Part shown: positions 45,644-58,425 of the stretch, piece after piece | Position numbering within the stretch: the first letter of the stretch is position 1 | Layout of the letters: each line of letters begins with the position of its first letter | Source: Psophocarpus tetragonolobus | Lineage: Eukaryota > Streptophyta > Magnoliopsida > Fabales > Fabaceae | Length of the DNA: 64,000 nucleotides | Direction: 5' to 3' | Assembly: GCA_037954015.1 (NCBI GenBank) | Contig: CM075688.1 | Span: forward strand, 50,962,299-51,026,298 | Made by a program: the position numbers and the translations under genes | The notes under the pieces: model-generated | Told to the model about the DNA's origin: nothing | Databases searched by the model: none | What the model saw: the letters and a program-made list of their open reading frames with translations, nothing else

Positions 45644-48600
45644 AAACATTTACATTGCCCTATCTGATTGCCCATTTTCATTGCCCAATCTGACTGCCCA
45701 TTTACATTGCCCAAACTCACTACCTATTTTTATTGCCCAATTTGACTGACCATTTATGTTGCCCAATCTAACTACCTATTTTCATTGCCCAATCTGACTG
45801 TCGATTTATGTTTCCAAATCCAACGGCTCATTTACATTTCCTAATCTGACTGTCAATTTACATTGCAGAATGTAATTGCCTATTTACATTGTCAAATTGG
45901 ACTGCCCATTTTTAATTCCCAATCTAACTATCCGTTTAGATTGCCCATTTTCATTGCCCAATTTGACTTCCCATTCACGTTGCCCAATTTGACTACCCAT
46001 TTACATTACCCAATCTAATTGCCCATTTTCATTCCTAATCTGACTGCCCATTTATATTCCCCAATCTAGCTGCCCATTTTTATTGCCCAATTTGACTGCC
46101 CATTTACGTTGCCCAATTTGACTTCCCATTTACATTGCCCAATCTGACTGACCATTTTCATTGCCCCATCTGACTACCCACATTGCCAAATTTGATTGCC
46201 CATTTACATTGCCCAATCTGACTGCTCATTCTTATTACCAGATCTGACTGCCTAGTTATATTGCCCAATCAGACTGACCATTTTATTTCTTAATCTGACT
46301 GCCCATTGACATTGCCTAAGCCAACTGCCCATTTCCATTGCTGAATTTCACTGGCCATTTAAATTGCCCAATTCGACTGCCCATTTTTTATTGCCAAATT
46401 TCACTGCTCGTTTATATTACCCAATCGGATTGCCCATTTTCATTTCCTAATCTGACTACCCATTACATTGCCCAATCCAGCTGCCCAATTTAACTGCCCA
46501 TTTTCATTGCCCAATTTGACTGTTCATTTACATTGCCCAATTTGACTATCCATTTACATTGCAAAAATTTGACTGCCCATTTTCATTACCCAAATTGACT
46601 GCCCATTTTCATTTCCCAATCTGACTGCCCATTTACATTGTCGAATCCAACTTCCCAATTTAACTGCCATTTTCATTGTCCAATATGACTACCCATTTAC
46701 ATTACCTAAACTTAGTTCCTATTTTTATTGCCCAATCTGACTGCATATTTTCATTGCCCAATATGACTGTCGATTTACATTTCCCAATCGAACTACCCAT
46801 TTTCATTGCACAATTTGATTCCCCATTTACATTGCCTAATCTAACTGCCCATTTACATTGCCTAATCTGACTGGCCAGTTACATGCCCAATCCAACTGCC
46901 CATTTACATTGCCCAATTTAACTACCCATTTTCATTGCCCAATTGCTCTCCCTATTTACATTGCCTAATCTCACTTCCGATTTACATTGCCAAATTTGAC
47001 TACCCATTTTCATTGCCCAATCTGATTGTCCATTTACATTCCCAATCCCTCTGCCCATTTACATTGGCTAATCAAACTACCCATTTTCATTGTCCAATCT
47101 AACTGCCCATTTACAGTACCCAATTGAATTGCTGAATTTCACTCCGCATTTACGATGCAGAATTTGACTGCCCATTCTTATTGCCCAATCTAACTGCCCA
47201 ATTACATTGCCCAATTAGAATGCCCATTTTCATTTCCCAATATGACTACCCATTTACATTGCCTAATTGCTGCCCAATTTAACTACCCATTTTCATTGCC
47301 CAATTTAATAGACCATTTACATTGCCCAATCTGACTGCCCATTTTGATTGCCAAATTTGAATACCTGTTTACATTGCCCAAATGGACTGCCCATTTTCAA
47401 TTCCCAATCTGACTGCCCATTACATTGCCCTATCCAATTCCCATTTAGATGGCCCAATTTAACTGCCCCTTTTCATTGCCCAATATGACTGCTCATTTTC
47501 ATTGCCCAATCTGACTGTCTATTTTCATTGCCCAATTTGACTACCCATTGAAATTGCCTAATCGGAATACCCATTTTCATTTTCTAATCTGACTGTCCAT
47601 TTACATTGGCCAATCTAGCTACCCATTTACATTGCCTAATTTAATTGCCCATTTTCATTGCCCAATTTGACTGCCTATTTATTTTCCCCAATCTCACTTC
47701 CTATTTTCATTGCCCAATCTAACTGCCCATTCTCATTGGACAATCTGACTGCCCAGTTACATTGCCCAATTTAATTGCCCATTTTTATTCCCAATTTGAC
47801 TGCCTATTTACGTTACCCAATTTAACTGCCCATTTACATTGCCTAATCTGACTGCCTATTTTCATTGGCCAATCTAACTACCATTTACATTGCCCAAACT
47901 CACTACCTATTTTTATTGCCCTATTTGAATGACCATTTACGTTGCCCAATTTGACTACCTATTTTCATTGCCCAATCTGACTACCGATTTACATTTCCCA
48001 ATGCAACTACCCATTTTCATGTCTAATCTGACAACCCCTTTACATTGCCTAATCTAGTTGCCCATTTTCATTGCCCAATTTGACTGCTAATTTTCGTTAC
48101 CCAATCTGACTGCCTATTTACATTACCCAATATGAACACCCATTTACATTGCCCAATTTGACTGCCAGTACATTGTCCAATCCAGCTACCCATTTACATT
48201 CCCCAATTTAACTGCTCATTTTCATTGCCTAATTTGACTATCTATTTACATTGCCCAATCTAACTGTCCATTTACATTACCAACTTTGACTGCCCATTTT
48301 CATTGCCCAAATTGACTGCCCATTGAGATTGTCGAATCGGATTGCCCATTTTTATTTCCCAATCTGATTGCCCATTTACATTGCCGAATCCAGCTTCCCA
48401 ATTTAACTGCCTATTTTCATTGCCAAATTTGACTACCGATTTAAATTGCCCAATCTGACTGTCCATTTTCATTGTCCAATCTGACTACCCATTTAAATTG
48501 CCCAAACTTAGTACCTATTTTTATTGCTCAATTTGACTGCCCATTTACATTGCCCAATCTGACTACCCATTTTGCATTGCCCAATATGACTTCCCATTTT

Positions 48601-49409
48601 CATTGGCCAGTCCATTTACATTGGCCAATCTAGCTGCCCATTTACATTGCCCAATTTAACTGCCCATTTTCATTGCCCAATTTGACTGCCCATTTATTTT
48701 CCCCAATCTCACTGCCTATTTTCATTGCCCAATCTGATTGCCCATTTTCATTGGAGAATCTAACTGCCCAGTTACATTGCCCAATTTGATTGCCCATTTT
48801 CATTCCCAATTTGACTGCCCATTGAGATTGTCCAATCGGAGTACCGATTTTTATTTCCCAATCTGACTGCACATTTACATTTCCTAATCTAACTTCCTAT
48901 TTTCATTGGCCAATTTGACTGCCATTTACATTGCCCAAACTCACTACCTATTTTTATTGCCCTATTTGACTGTCCAATTACATTGCCAAATATGACTGCC
49001 CATTTTCATTGCCCAATATAACTGTACATTTAGATTGCCCAATGTCGTGACCCATTTTCATTGCCCAATTTGACTACCCATTTACATTCCCAATCTAACT
49101 GCCCATTTACATTGCTCAATCTAACTACCGATTTACATTGCCCAATTTAACTGCTTGTTTACATTGCCCAATCTGACTGCCCGTTTTCGTTGCCCAATAT
49201 GACTGGCCAGTTACATTGCCCAATCCAACTGCCCATTTATATTGCCCAATTTAACTTCGCTTTTCATTGTACAATTTAACTATGCATTTACATTGCCCAA
49301 TCTCACTGCCCATTTACATTGCCCAATCTGACTACCCATTTTCATTGCCCAATCTGACTGCCCATTTAGAATTCCTAATCTCATTGCCCATTTTCATTGC
49401 CCAATTTGA

Positions 49410-49414
49410 CTGCC
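49410..49414. repeat. 5-bp target-site duplication of array-embedded solo LTR, left
   Basis: CTGCC, repeated at 50416-50420. Joining the two sides restores an ordinary monomer (GACTGCCCATTTTCATT). Confidence 0.8.
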
Positions 49415-50415
49415 TGATGCATCCCTCCCCAAGGCAAGGTTAAAGAATCCTTGATGAAGAGAATGCTCCCAAGATCCTTGCTCATAGAGGTTCCAAGGTT
49501 GAAGAAATAGAGGTGGAAGACTAGGAGATGGAGGTGAAGATTGGCGCCACTTCTTTAATAAAGGAGATAAGCCATGGTGAAGCTAGCCACAAGAGAATGA
49601 ACCCTTGATAATAGCATGAAGGACTCTTACAAGAGTGGAGAGAACATGAACACTCTCTAAGAACAAAGAGCTCTCAAATTTTGAGAAAGGTTATTTTCAT
49701 TCAAATGAGTGTTAAAATCTACATGAAGGAGGGAATGCTCTATGTATAAAGCAAAGCATGAACCATGGGCTTAGGATCCCAATTTGAACGTCCAACATGC
49801 TTAATTAAGGGTTAGTTGGCTTAATTTAGTGTTAATTTAGCATGTGCTCAATTAACACTAATTTAATCCAACTAAAGATCCAAATATGGCCCTAAAAATA
49901 TGGATCCATGTTCCCTCTAGTTTGAATTTGAATTTTGGAGGGAAATGACATGGCACTTCCAAAATTTAAATTCAAATTAGAAGCAACAAGAATCAGCCAT
50001 GTAGGAGTGAGAAATCACATGTGTAGTGAAACAAGGGGACAAGAGGGGTCACATGTCTCCTACATGCTTCATGTGTTGGTTAGAAGGGTGTGAAGAGGAA
50101 TTAGGGGTGTAGAAATAAGATCCTACACATCTAAACTCTCTTGGACCAGCCCAAACTAATTAACACACTTCACAAAGAGACTAATTATGCCTCCTAAAGA
50201 AAAAATAATCTATAGGCCAAAATACAAGGCCGAAAATAAAACTAACTACACCCCTAAAATTCTAATGACTTAAGGCTACTTATATAAGCCTAAAAATGGT
50301 CAAATTAATACAATTAAATGGAACATGTCATAAACTAAGCTCCTTGAAGCTTCATCCAAGTCATGCTCATTCCTTATTTGTCATAGCTAAAGCCCATGTT
50401 AGTGTGCATGCATCA
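49415..50415. mobile_element. Solo LTR (1001 bp) inside the minisatellite
   Basis: Begins TGATGCATCCC and ends GCATGCATCA, an inverted TGATGCATC/GATGCATCA pair. A 5-bp duplication of array sequence flanks it. It has unrelated composition and no monomers. TATGTATAAAGC near 49741 may be its TATA region. There is no gag or pol. It must be younger than this part of the array. Confidence 0.8.
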
Positions 50416-53400
50416 CTGCCCATTTTCATTTCCCAATTTGACTGTGCATTTTCATTGTCCAGTCTGACTGCCCATTTTCATTGCCCAATCTGACTGCCCA
50501 TTTTGATTCCCCAATCTGACTGTCCATTTACATTTTTAAATCGGACTGCCCATTTTGATTCCTCAATTTAACTGGCCATTTTTGTTGCCCAATCTAACTG
50601 TCCATCTACATTGCCCGATGTCACTACCCATTTTCATTGCCCAATCTAACTGCCTATTCATTCCACAATCTGACTACCCATTTAAATTGCCAAATCTGAC
50701 TGCCCATTTACATTGCCCACTTGAACTGTGAATTTTCATTATCTAATCTGACTGACCATTTACATTGCCCAGTTACATTGCTCAATCTAGCTGCCTATTT
50801 ACATTGCCAAATTTAACTGCCCATTTTCATTGCCCAATTTCTGCCCATTTACATTGCCCAATAAGACTGCGCATTTTCATTGCCCAATCTGACTGCCCAT
50901 TTTCATTGCCCAATCTGACTGTCCATTTACATTGCCCAATCTGAGTGCCCATTTACATTGCCCACTCTAACTGCCCATTTTCATTGCCCAATCTGACTAC
51001 CAACTTACATTGTCCAACCTGAATGCCCATTTACATTGGCCATTTTCATTGCCTAATCTAACTACCTGTTTACATTGATCAATCCAGTTGCCATTTACAT
51101 TGACCTATCTAACTGTGCATTTTCATTGCCTAATCTGACTGTCCATTTTCATTCCCCAATTTGACTACCCATTTACAATGCCAAATCTAACTGCCCATTT
51201 ACATTGCCGAATTTAACTGCCCATTTTCATTGTCCAATTTGACTGCCCATTTACATTGCCCAATTTGACTGCCCATTTACATTGCCCAATCAGATTGTCC
51301 ATTTTCATTTCCCAATCTGACTGCCCATTACATTACCCAATCCACCTACCCATTTAGATTGTCCAATTTAACTGCCCATTTTCATTGCCCAATTTGACCG
51401 CCCATTTACGTTGCCCAATCTGACTTTGCATTTTTATTGCCTAATCTAACTGCCCATTTTCATTGCTCAATCTGACTACCCATTTACATTACTCAATCTG
51501 ACTGCCCATTTACATTGCCTAATTTGATTGCCCATTTACATTGCCCAATCGGGCTACCCATTTTCATTTCCTAATATGACTGCCCATTTATATTGCCCAA
51601 TCCAGCTGCCCAATTTAATTACCCATTTTCAATGGCCAATTTGACTACCCATTTACATTACCCAATTTGATTGCCCATTTACAGTGCCAATTCTAACTGC
51701 CTATTTTCATTGCCCCATCTAACTACCAACTTACATTGCCCAATTTGAATACCCATTTACATTGTCCAATTTGATTGCCCAATCTGACTGCCCATTTACA
51801 TTGCTCAATCCAACTGCCCACTTACATTGACCTATCTGACTGCACATTTTTCGTGCCCAATCTGATTGTCCATTTTCATTCCCTAATCTGACTACCCATT
51901 TACAATGCCAAATCTTATTGCCTATTTGCATTGCCGAATTTAACTACCCATTTTAATTGTCCAATTTGACTACCTATTTACATTGCCCAATTTGACTGTC
52001 CATTTTAATTTCCCAATTTGACTGCCCATTTACATTGCCCAATCAGACTGTCCATTTTCATTTCCCAATCTGACTGCCCATTACATCACCCAATCCACCT
52101 ACCCATTTAGATTGTCCAATTTAACTGCCCATTTTCATTGCCCAATTTGACTGCCCATTTACATTGCCCAATCTGACTTCGCATTTTTATTGCCTAATCT
52201 AATTGCCCATTTTCATTGCCCAATCTGATTACCCATTTACATTGCTCAATCTGACTGCCCATTTACATTGTCCAATTTAATTGCCCATTTACATTGCCCA
52301 ATCGGACTACCTATTTTCATTTCCTAATATGACTTACCATTTACATTGCCTAATTCAACTGCCCAATTTAACTACCCATTTTCAATACCCGATTTGACTA
52401 TCCATTTACATTGCCCAATTTGACTGCCTATTTACAGTGCCAATTCTAACTGCCTATTTTCATTGCCCCACTTGACTACCAACTTACATTGCCCAATTTG
52501 AATGACCATTTACATTGTCCAATTTGATTGCCCAATCTGACTGCCCATTTACATTGCTCAATCCATCTGCCCATTTACATTGACCTATCTGACTGCACAT
52601 TTTCAGTGCCCAATCTGACTTTCCATTTTCATTCCCCAATCTGACTACCCATTTACAATGCCAAATCTTATTGTCCATTTACATTGCCGAATTTAACTGG
52701 TCATTTTCATTGTCCAATTTGACTGCCCATTTACATTGCCTAATTTGACTGTCCATTTTAATTACCCAATTTGGCTGCCGTTTACATTGCCCAATCGGAC
52801 TATCCATTTTCATTTCCCAATCTAACTGCCCATTTCATTACCCAATCCACCTGCCCATTTAGATTACCCAATTTAGCAACCATTTTCATTGCCCAATTTG
52901 ACTGCCCATTTACATTGTCCAATCTGACTTTGCTTTTTTATTGCCTAATCTAATTGCCCATTTTCATTGCCCAATCTGACTAGCCATTTACATTGCTCAA
53001 TCTAACTGCCCATGTACATTGCCCAATTTGACTGCCCATTTTCATTGCCCAATTTGACTGCCCATTTACATTGCCCAATCGGACTACCCATTTTCATTTC
53101 CTAATCCGACTGCCCATTTACATTGCCCAATCCAGCTGCCTAATTTAACTACCCATTTTCAATGCCCAATTTGACTGTCCATTTACATTGCCCAATCTGA
53201 CTACCCATTTACAATGCCTAATCTAACTGGCCGTTTACATTGCCCAAACTCACTACCCATTTTATTGCCCAATTTGACTGCCCATTTACGTTGCCCAATC
53301 TGACTACCTATTTTCATTTCCCAATCTTATTGCCCATTTACGTTTCCCAATCCAACTACCCATTTAAATTACCCAATCTGACTGCCCATTTACAATGCCC

Positions 53401-54263
53401 AATCTAACTGCCCATTTACATTGCCCAATCAGACTGCCCATTTTCATTTTGCCAATTTGACTGCCCATTTACGTTGCCCGATCCAGCTGCCTATTTATAT
53501 TGCCCGATTTAAGTGCCATTTTATTGCCCAATTTGACTCCCATTTTAATTTCCCAATTTGACCGCCTAATTTCAATTCATCATTTGACTACCCACTTACA
53601 TTTCCCAATCTGACTGCCCATTTTTATTGCCTAATTTGACTACCCATTTACATTACCTATTTAAGTTCCCATTTACATTGCCCAATTTGACTACCCATTT
53701 TTATTCCCAATTTGACTGCCATTTACATTGCCTAATCTAACTGTCCATTTACATTGCCCAATTTGACTACCCATTTCCATTGCTCAATCTAACTTCCCAT
53801 TTACATTTCTAGATCCAACTGCCCATTTACATTGCCCAATTTGATTGCCCAATCTGACTACCCACTTAAATTGCCCAATCTTAGTGTTCATTTACATTTC
53901 CAAATTTGGCCGCCCATTTACATTGCCCAATCAGACTGCCTATTTTCATTCCCTAATCTAATTGTCCATTTACATTGCTTAATCCAACTGCCTATTTACA
54001 TTTCTCAACTTAATTGCCTATTTTCATTGCTGAATTTGACTCTCATTTACATTGCCCAATTTGACTGCCCATTTACATTGCCCAATCTAACTGCCTATTT
54101 ATATTGCCAAATTTTATTTCCCAATTTCACTACCTAATTTCGTTGCCCATCTCACTGCCTATTTTCATTGCCTAATTTGACTACCATTTATGTTGCCCAA
54201 TCTGACTACTTTTTTAGATTGTCCAATTTGACTACCCAATTTCATTGCCCATTCTAACTACCC

Positions 54264-54524
54264 GTAATCCAAAACATGTTTTTAGTTTGTCTATCTATCA
54301 TAACAGATTTCTAATTTACAATTAGTTCACGAAGACTAGAGAAGCAGCAATGTTGCAACAACTTTAATTCAAATCGGAAAAATCCCTTTCTGTCTCTCAA
54401 CCTCTCTACCTTCAATTTTAAAGTCATCACCGTAATATTTTCGCGATTGTGATCTAGACAACTGTAACAAGGCTTCTCTTCCTTAGTCTTCATTCACTAA
54501 TTGTAAATTAGAAAATCTAACGAA
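54264..54524. repeat. Minisatellite spacer 4 (left-truncated)
   Basis: Starts in the middle of the spacer (GTAATCCAAAACATG) and ends TTAGAAAATCTAACGAA, the same ending class as spacer 1. The minus strand has a 60-codon ORF (54311-54493) that aligns with the one in spacer 1. Confidence 0.85.
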
Positions 54525-54609
54525 TGCCCAATTAGATTGCCCAATTTGACTACCCATTTTTATTACCTAATCTAACTGCCTATTTTCATTGCCCAAACTA
54601 ACTGCCCAA

Positions 54610-54835
54610 TAGATTTTATAATTTACAATTAGTTCATCAAGACCAAGATGTTAAAACCTTGCAACAACTTCGATTCAAAACGGAAAAATCTGTTTCTCTC
54701 TCTCAACCTCTCTACCTTTAATTTTACAATGATACCCCTAATATTTTCGTTGTTGTGATCTAGCAAACCGTAATCACGCTTCTTTTCTCTACTCTTCATT
54801 AACTAATCATAAATTAGAAAATCTAAGGACACCAC
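54610..54835. repeat. Minisatellite spacer 5 (left-truncated)
   Basis: Starts at the TTTATAATTTACAATTAG block and ends TTAGAAAATCTAAGGAC. Confidence 0.8.
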
Positions 54836-55371
54836 AATTTGACTGCTCATTTTCATTGGCCAATCCAATTACCCAATTTCATTACCAATTCTAACTGTCA
54901 TTTTACATTGCCCAATTTGACTGCCCATTTACATTGCCCAATCTGACTGCCCATTTTCATTGCTCAATCTGATTGCCCATTTACATTGCCAAATTTAATC
55001 GCCCAATTTGACTGCCCAATTTCATTGCCCAATTTGACTGCCCAATTTCATTGCCCAATTTGACTTCCCAATTTCATTGCCAAATCTGATCACCCACTTA
55101 TATTGCCTAATCTAGCTACCCATCTACATTGCCTAATTTGACTGCCCATTTACATTGCCCAATCTGACTGCCTATTTTCATGGCCCAATCTGACTGCCCA
55201 TTTACATTGTCCAATTTGACTATCCATTTTCATTGTTCGATTTGACTTCCCAATTTCATTGCTCAATCTAACTGTCCACTTACATTGCCCAATTCGACTG
55301 CCCATTTACATTGCCAAATTTGTCTGCCCATTTACATTGCCCAATTTGACTGGCCATTTACATTGCTCAAT

Positions 55372-55514
55372 CTGTTTCGCTCTCTCAACCTCTCTACCTT
55401 GCATTTTATAGTGATAACCCTAATATTTTTGTGGTTGTGATCTAGTAAATCATAATCACGTTTCTCTTCCCTACTCTTCATTAACTAATAGTAAATTAGA
55501 AAATCTAAGGAATG
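55372..55514. repeat. Minisatellite spacer 6 (right end only)
   Basis: Only the last part: CTGTTTCGCTCTCTCAACC to TTAGAAAATCTAAGGAA. Confidence 0.8.
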
Positions 55515-55640
55515 CCCAATTTCACTGCTCATTTTCATTGCCCAATTCATTACCAATTGTAGCTGCCCAATCTAATTGCCGATTTACATTGCCAAATTCA
55601 ACTGCCCAATTCCATTACCGAATTCGACTCCCCAATTTAA

Positions 55641-55817
55641 TTACCCAAATGAGTCCTTAAACAAAACAGAGAAATCTATTTCTCTCTCTCAACCTCTCTA
55701 CCTTTAATTTTACATTGATAACCCTAATATTTTTGGGGTTGTGATCTAGCAATCCATAATCATGCTTCTATTCCCTACTTTTCATTAACTAATAGTAAAA
55801 TAGAAAATCTAAGGAAT
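55641..55817. repeat. Minisatellite spacer 7 (internal deletion)
   Basis: Keeps the start (ACCCAAATGAGTCCTTAAAC) and the end (CTCTCTCAACC to AGAAAATCTAAGGAA) but lacks about 260 bases between them. Confidence 0.8.
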
Positions 55818-56569
55818 GCCCAATTTGACAGCTCATTTTCATTGCCCAATCCAATTGCCCAATTTCATTTCTAATTTTGACTACCCATTTACATTACCCA
55901 ATTTGACTGCTCATTTAATTGCCCAATCTAATTGGCCAATTTTATGCCTAATCTAACTACCCATTTACATTGCCCAATCTAAGTGCTCATTTACATTGCC
56001 CAATTTGACTGCCCATTTATATTGCCCAATCTGACTACCCATTTTCATTGCCATATTTGACTGCCCATTTACATTGCCCAATCTAACTGTCCATTTACAT
56101 TGCCCAATCTAACTGCCCATTTATATTTCCCAATTTGACTTCCCATTTTCATTGTCCAATTTGACTGTCCAATTTCATTGCCCAATCTGACCACCCATTT
56201 ACATTGCCGAATGTAACTAGCCATTTACATTGCCAATTTTGATTGTCCAATTTGTCTGCCCACTTACATTGGCCAATCTGACTGCCTATTTACATTGCCC
56301 AATTTGGCTAATCATTTGCATTGCCCAATCTGACTGCCCATTTACATTGCCCAATTTAACAGTCCATTTACATTGTCCAATTTGACTGCCTAGTTTCATT
56401 GTCCAATCTGACTACCCACTTACATTACCCAATCTGACTGCCCATTTATAGTGCCCAATTTGACTTTGCATTTACATTGCCCATTTTCATTGCCCAATCT
56501 GACTGCCCATTTACATTGCCCAATCTGATTGCCCATTTACATTGCCGAATTCGACTGCCTAATTTCATT

Positions 56570-57008
56570 ACCCTAGTGTGTCCCTAAACACAACTATGGT
56601 TGGTTGAGAAAGAAGCATGGTCTTTTCATGATCTCTATGCAGAATTGTAAATATCCTTTTCATTGTCCTCTAGTAATTTCATTCTAACATGTATAGAAAG
56701 ATTAGAGAATTTATTATAGCGTCCTTTCTCATAATTTCCTCTTCAACATACTCCAAAACATGTTTTCAGTTTGTCTATCTGTCATAACAAATTTTTTAAT
56801 TTACAATTAGCACACGAAGACTAGAGAAGCAACAGGTTGCAACAACTTTGACTCAAATCGGCAAAATCTCTTTCTATCTCTCAACCTCTTTACCTTCAAT
56901 TTTAGAGTGATAACCCTAATATTTTCGTGGTTGTGATCTAGTCAATCGGAACAACGCTTCTCTTCTCTAGTCTTTATTAAAAAAATTTAAATTAGAAAAT
57001 TTAAGGAA
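56570..57008. repeat. Minisatellite spacer 8 (full length)
   Basis: Starts ACCCTAGTGTGTCCCTAAAC and ends TTAGAAAATTTAAGGAA. Only about two monomers follow before the array ends. Confidence 0.85.
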
Positions 57009-57066
57009 TGCCCAATTTGACTTCTATTTTCATTACCCAATTTAACTACCCAATTTCATTGCCCAA

Positions 57067-57645
57067 ATACAAATCTCATGATTTTTTTTTACTAATGTTG
57101 TATGAAAAGAAAATATTTGGCAAGAATAATGTAAAGAAAACAGTGAGTAGTTTTTTATAGGATTCAAATCAAAAAATGATAAAGATAACAAGTTTAAATA
57201 TGAAAGGAGATTCAAGTGTAATTTACATATATTATATAATTTTCTAAGATACTTTTTTCGATATAATTAATTAGAGTGATTATTCTCAATGCATGGGCTC
57301 TAAATAAAGAGTATTCTATTAGAAAATATTTAGTAAATCATTGGATTTCTAAAATGATACAAAAAAGAACCATTTTTGTTCATGATTTATTGGAGAATTA
57401 TTGAAAATTACTAATTTAGGGAAAATGATCATTTAATAAAAAGTGGAATTATTAAAATTGGTGATTTCTAAGTAATTTTAGGAGAAAAGGTCATTCAAGG
57501 GAAAGTGAACCCACTAAAATTGGTGATTTCCAATACATTTAACCAATGAGAAAGTTTTCATAACATTTCTCTTACCTAATAATATACATTAATAGTAACT
57601 AAAAATTTAAAGGAGTAATAAATTTTTATATGGGTGAATATTAAA
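57067..57645 (+). repeat. Segmental duplication, copy B, right piece
   Basis: Resumes the alignment with copy A at ACAAATCTCATGAT (copy A about 38385) and follows it to ATATACATTAATA and the AGTAATAAATT block (copy A about 38950). Thus the whole minisatellite lies within copy B. Confidence 0.85.
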
Positions 57646-57711
57646 TGAACTATCATAACATATACAACAATCATGATTGACATATGTCTAATTGCAAACC
57701 CAACTCTTTAG

Positions 57712-58425
57712 TCAACCTAAACAATTCCTCTCTAATGAAATTAAAGTTTTTTTACGCTTCTTGGCAGCAATGTTGATCATGTTGTCAGATGATGCATCTA
57801 AGACGCAAACACTAGTCATAAATGTACTCTTATAATCCTTCAACCACATTTTGAAAATCAAACTGATTGGAATAGAATCCATATGCTCATGTCTCATCAC
57901 ACACATTACGTGACCACATGGAATCCCTAAAGATTCAAAAAGCATGCAAACACATTGAAATTTAATTCAACTCTATCATACACAACTTCATATTGCCTAT
58001 GTTAATTACAAAATTATTAACCTTATATGTCACATTTGCAACATCTTCACTTATTTCAGTCACATTAAATGATTTGGCTATTAAAATCTTCTCTTTCACA
58101 AATTTAAAAGCTCCTCAAGTAAAAACCTTTGTTACATGTCTCTCAATATGTGGAAGGGATGTTGTTAGAATAGGTTTTGGATAAAAAGATTGAAAACTAG
58201 AAAATTAGCTCATTATATCTAAAAGTCACGTAATGAGTCCTCAAAATTGTTCAACTCCACAACAGTATTTTTTTTATCAAAGATATGTCTTTATACAATA
58301 ATTTATTGCTTCACATAGTGTGGTGGTCCTTATGCCAACAAAAAACTTGTCAAGTAAGTAAGCACTTGACCACATGTATCTCTTTTGGTAAACTTGACCA
58401 TGAGATATTTCTTCCATCCTAAGTC
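57712..58425 (-). pseudogene. FAR1/FRS (MULE-derived) C-terminal fragment with SWIM finger
   Basis: The minus strand reads KRYMWSSAYLLDKFFVGIRT, TTTLCEAINYCIKTYL, VELNNFEDSLRDF and LPHIERHVTKVFTWGAFKFV. After a frameshift near 57950 it reads LFESLGIPCGHVMCVMRHEH, the C-x-H part of a SWIM zinc finger. This is the end of the MULE domain and the SWIM region of FAR1-related proteins, which are domesticated or active Mutator-like transposases. The N-terminal DNA-binding part is absent. Stops and a frameshift mark it as a relic. Confidence 0.75.

Larger units (their letters stand above)
43190..57066. repeat. 13.9-kb minisatellite, 26-bp monomer, with recurring spacers
   Basis: Hundreds of tandem, imperfect 26-bp monomers. 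Each is two related 13-base halves, consensus CCCAATTTGACTG then CCCATTTACATTG (variant CCCATTTTCATTG; position 7-8 often CT for TT). Monomers differ at several positions and some lose a half, so the array is old and not freshly homogenised. It is broken by eight spacer copies (43601, 44315, 45314, 54264, 54610, 55372, 55641 and 56570) and one solo LTR (49415-50415). It has no protein-coding sense: apparent ORFs are frame readings of the repeat. It lies inside segmental-duplication copy B. Confidence 0.95.

Noticed and set aside
46676..54137. ORFs of 60-100 codons on both strands in the minisatellite (for example 48642-48872 minus, 53832-54137 plus)
   Set aside because: They are frame readings of the 26-bp monomer, which cycles through all three frames every 78 bp. 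They appear wherever variants lack the usual TGA/TAA, and have no non-repeat sequence.
43190..57066. CRISPR-like array of repeats and spacers
   Set aside because: Plant nuclear context; repeats are contiguous and degenerate, spacers are hundreds of bases and related to each other, and no cas genes exist.
43190..57066. Helitron origin of the array (Helitrons can carry minisatellites)
   Set aside because: No TC start, CTRR end with hairpin, A/T insertion or Rep/helicase sequence was seen at either border; left only as an idea.
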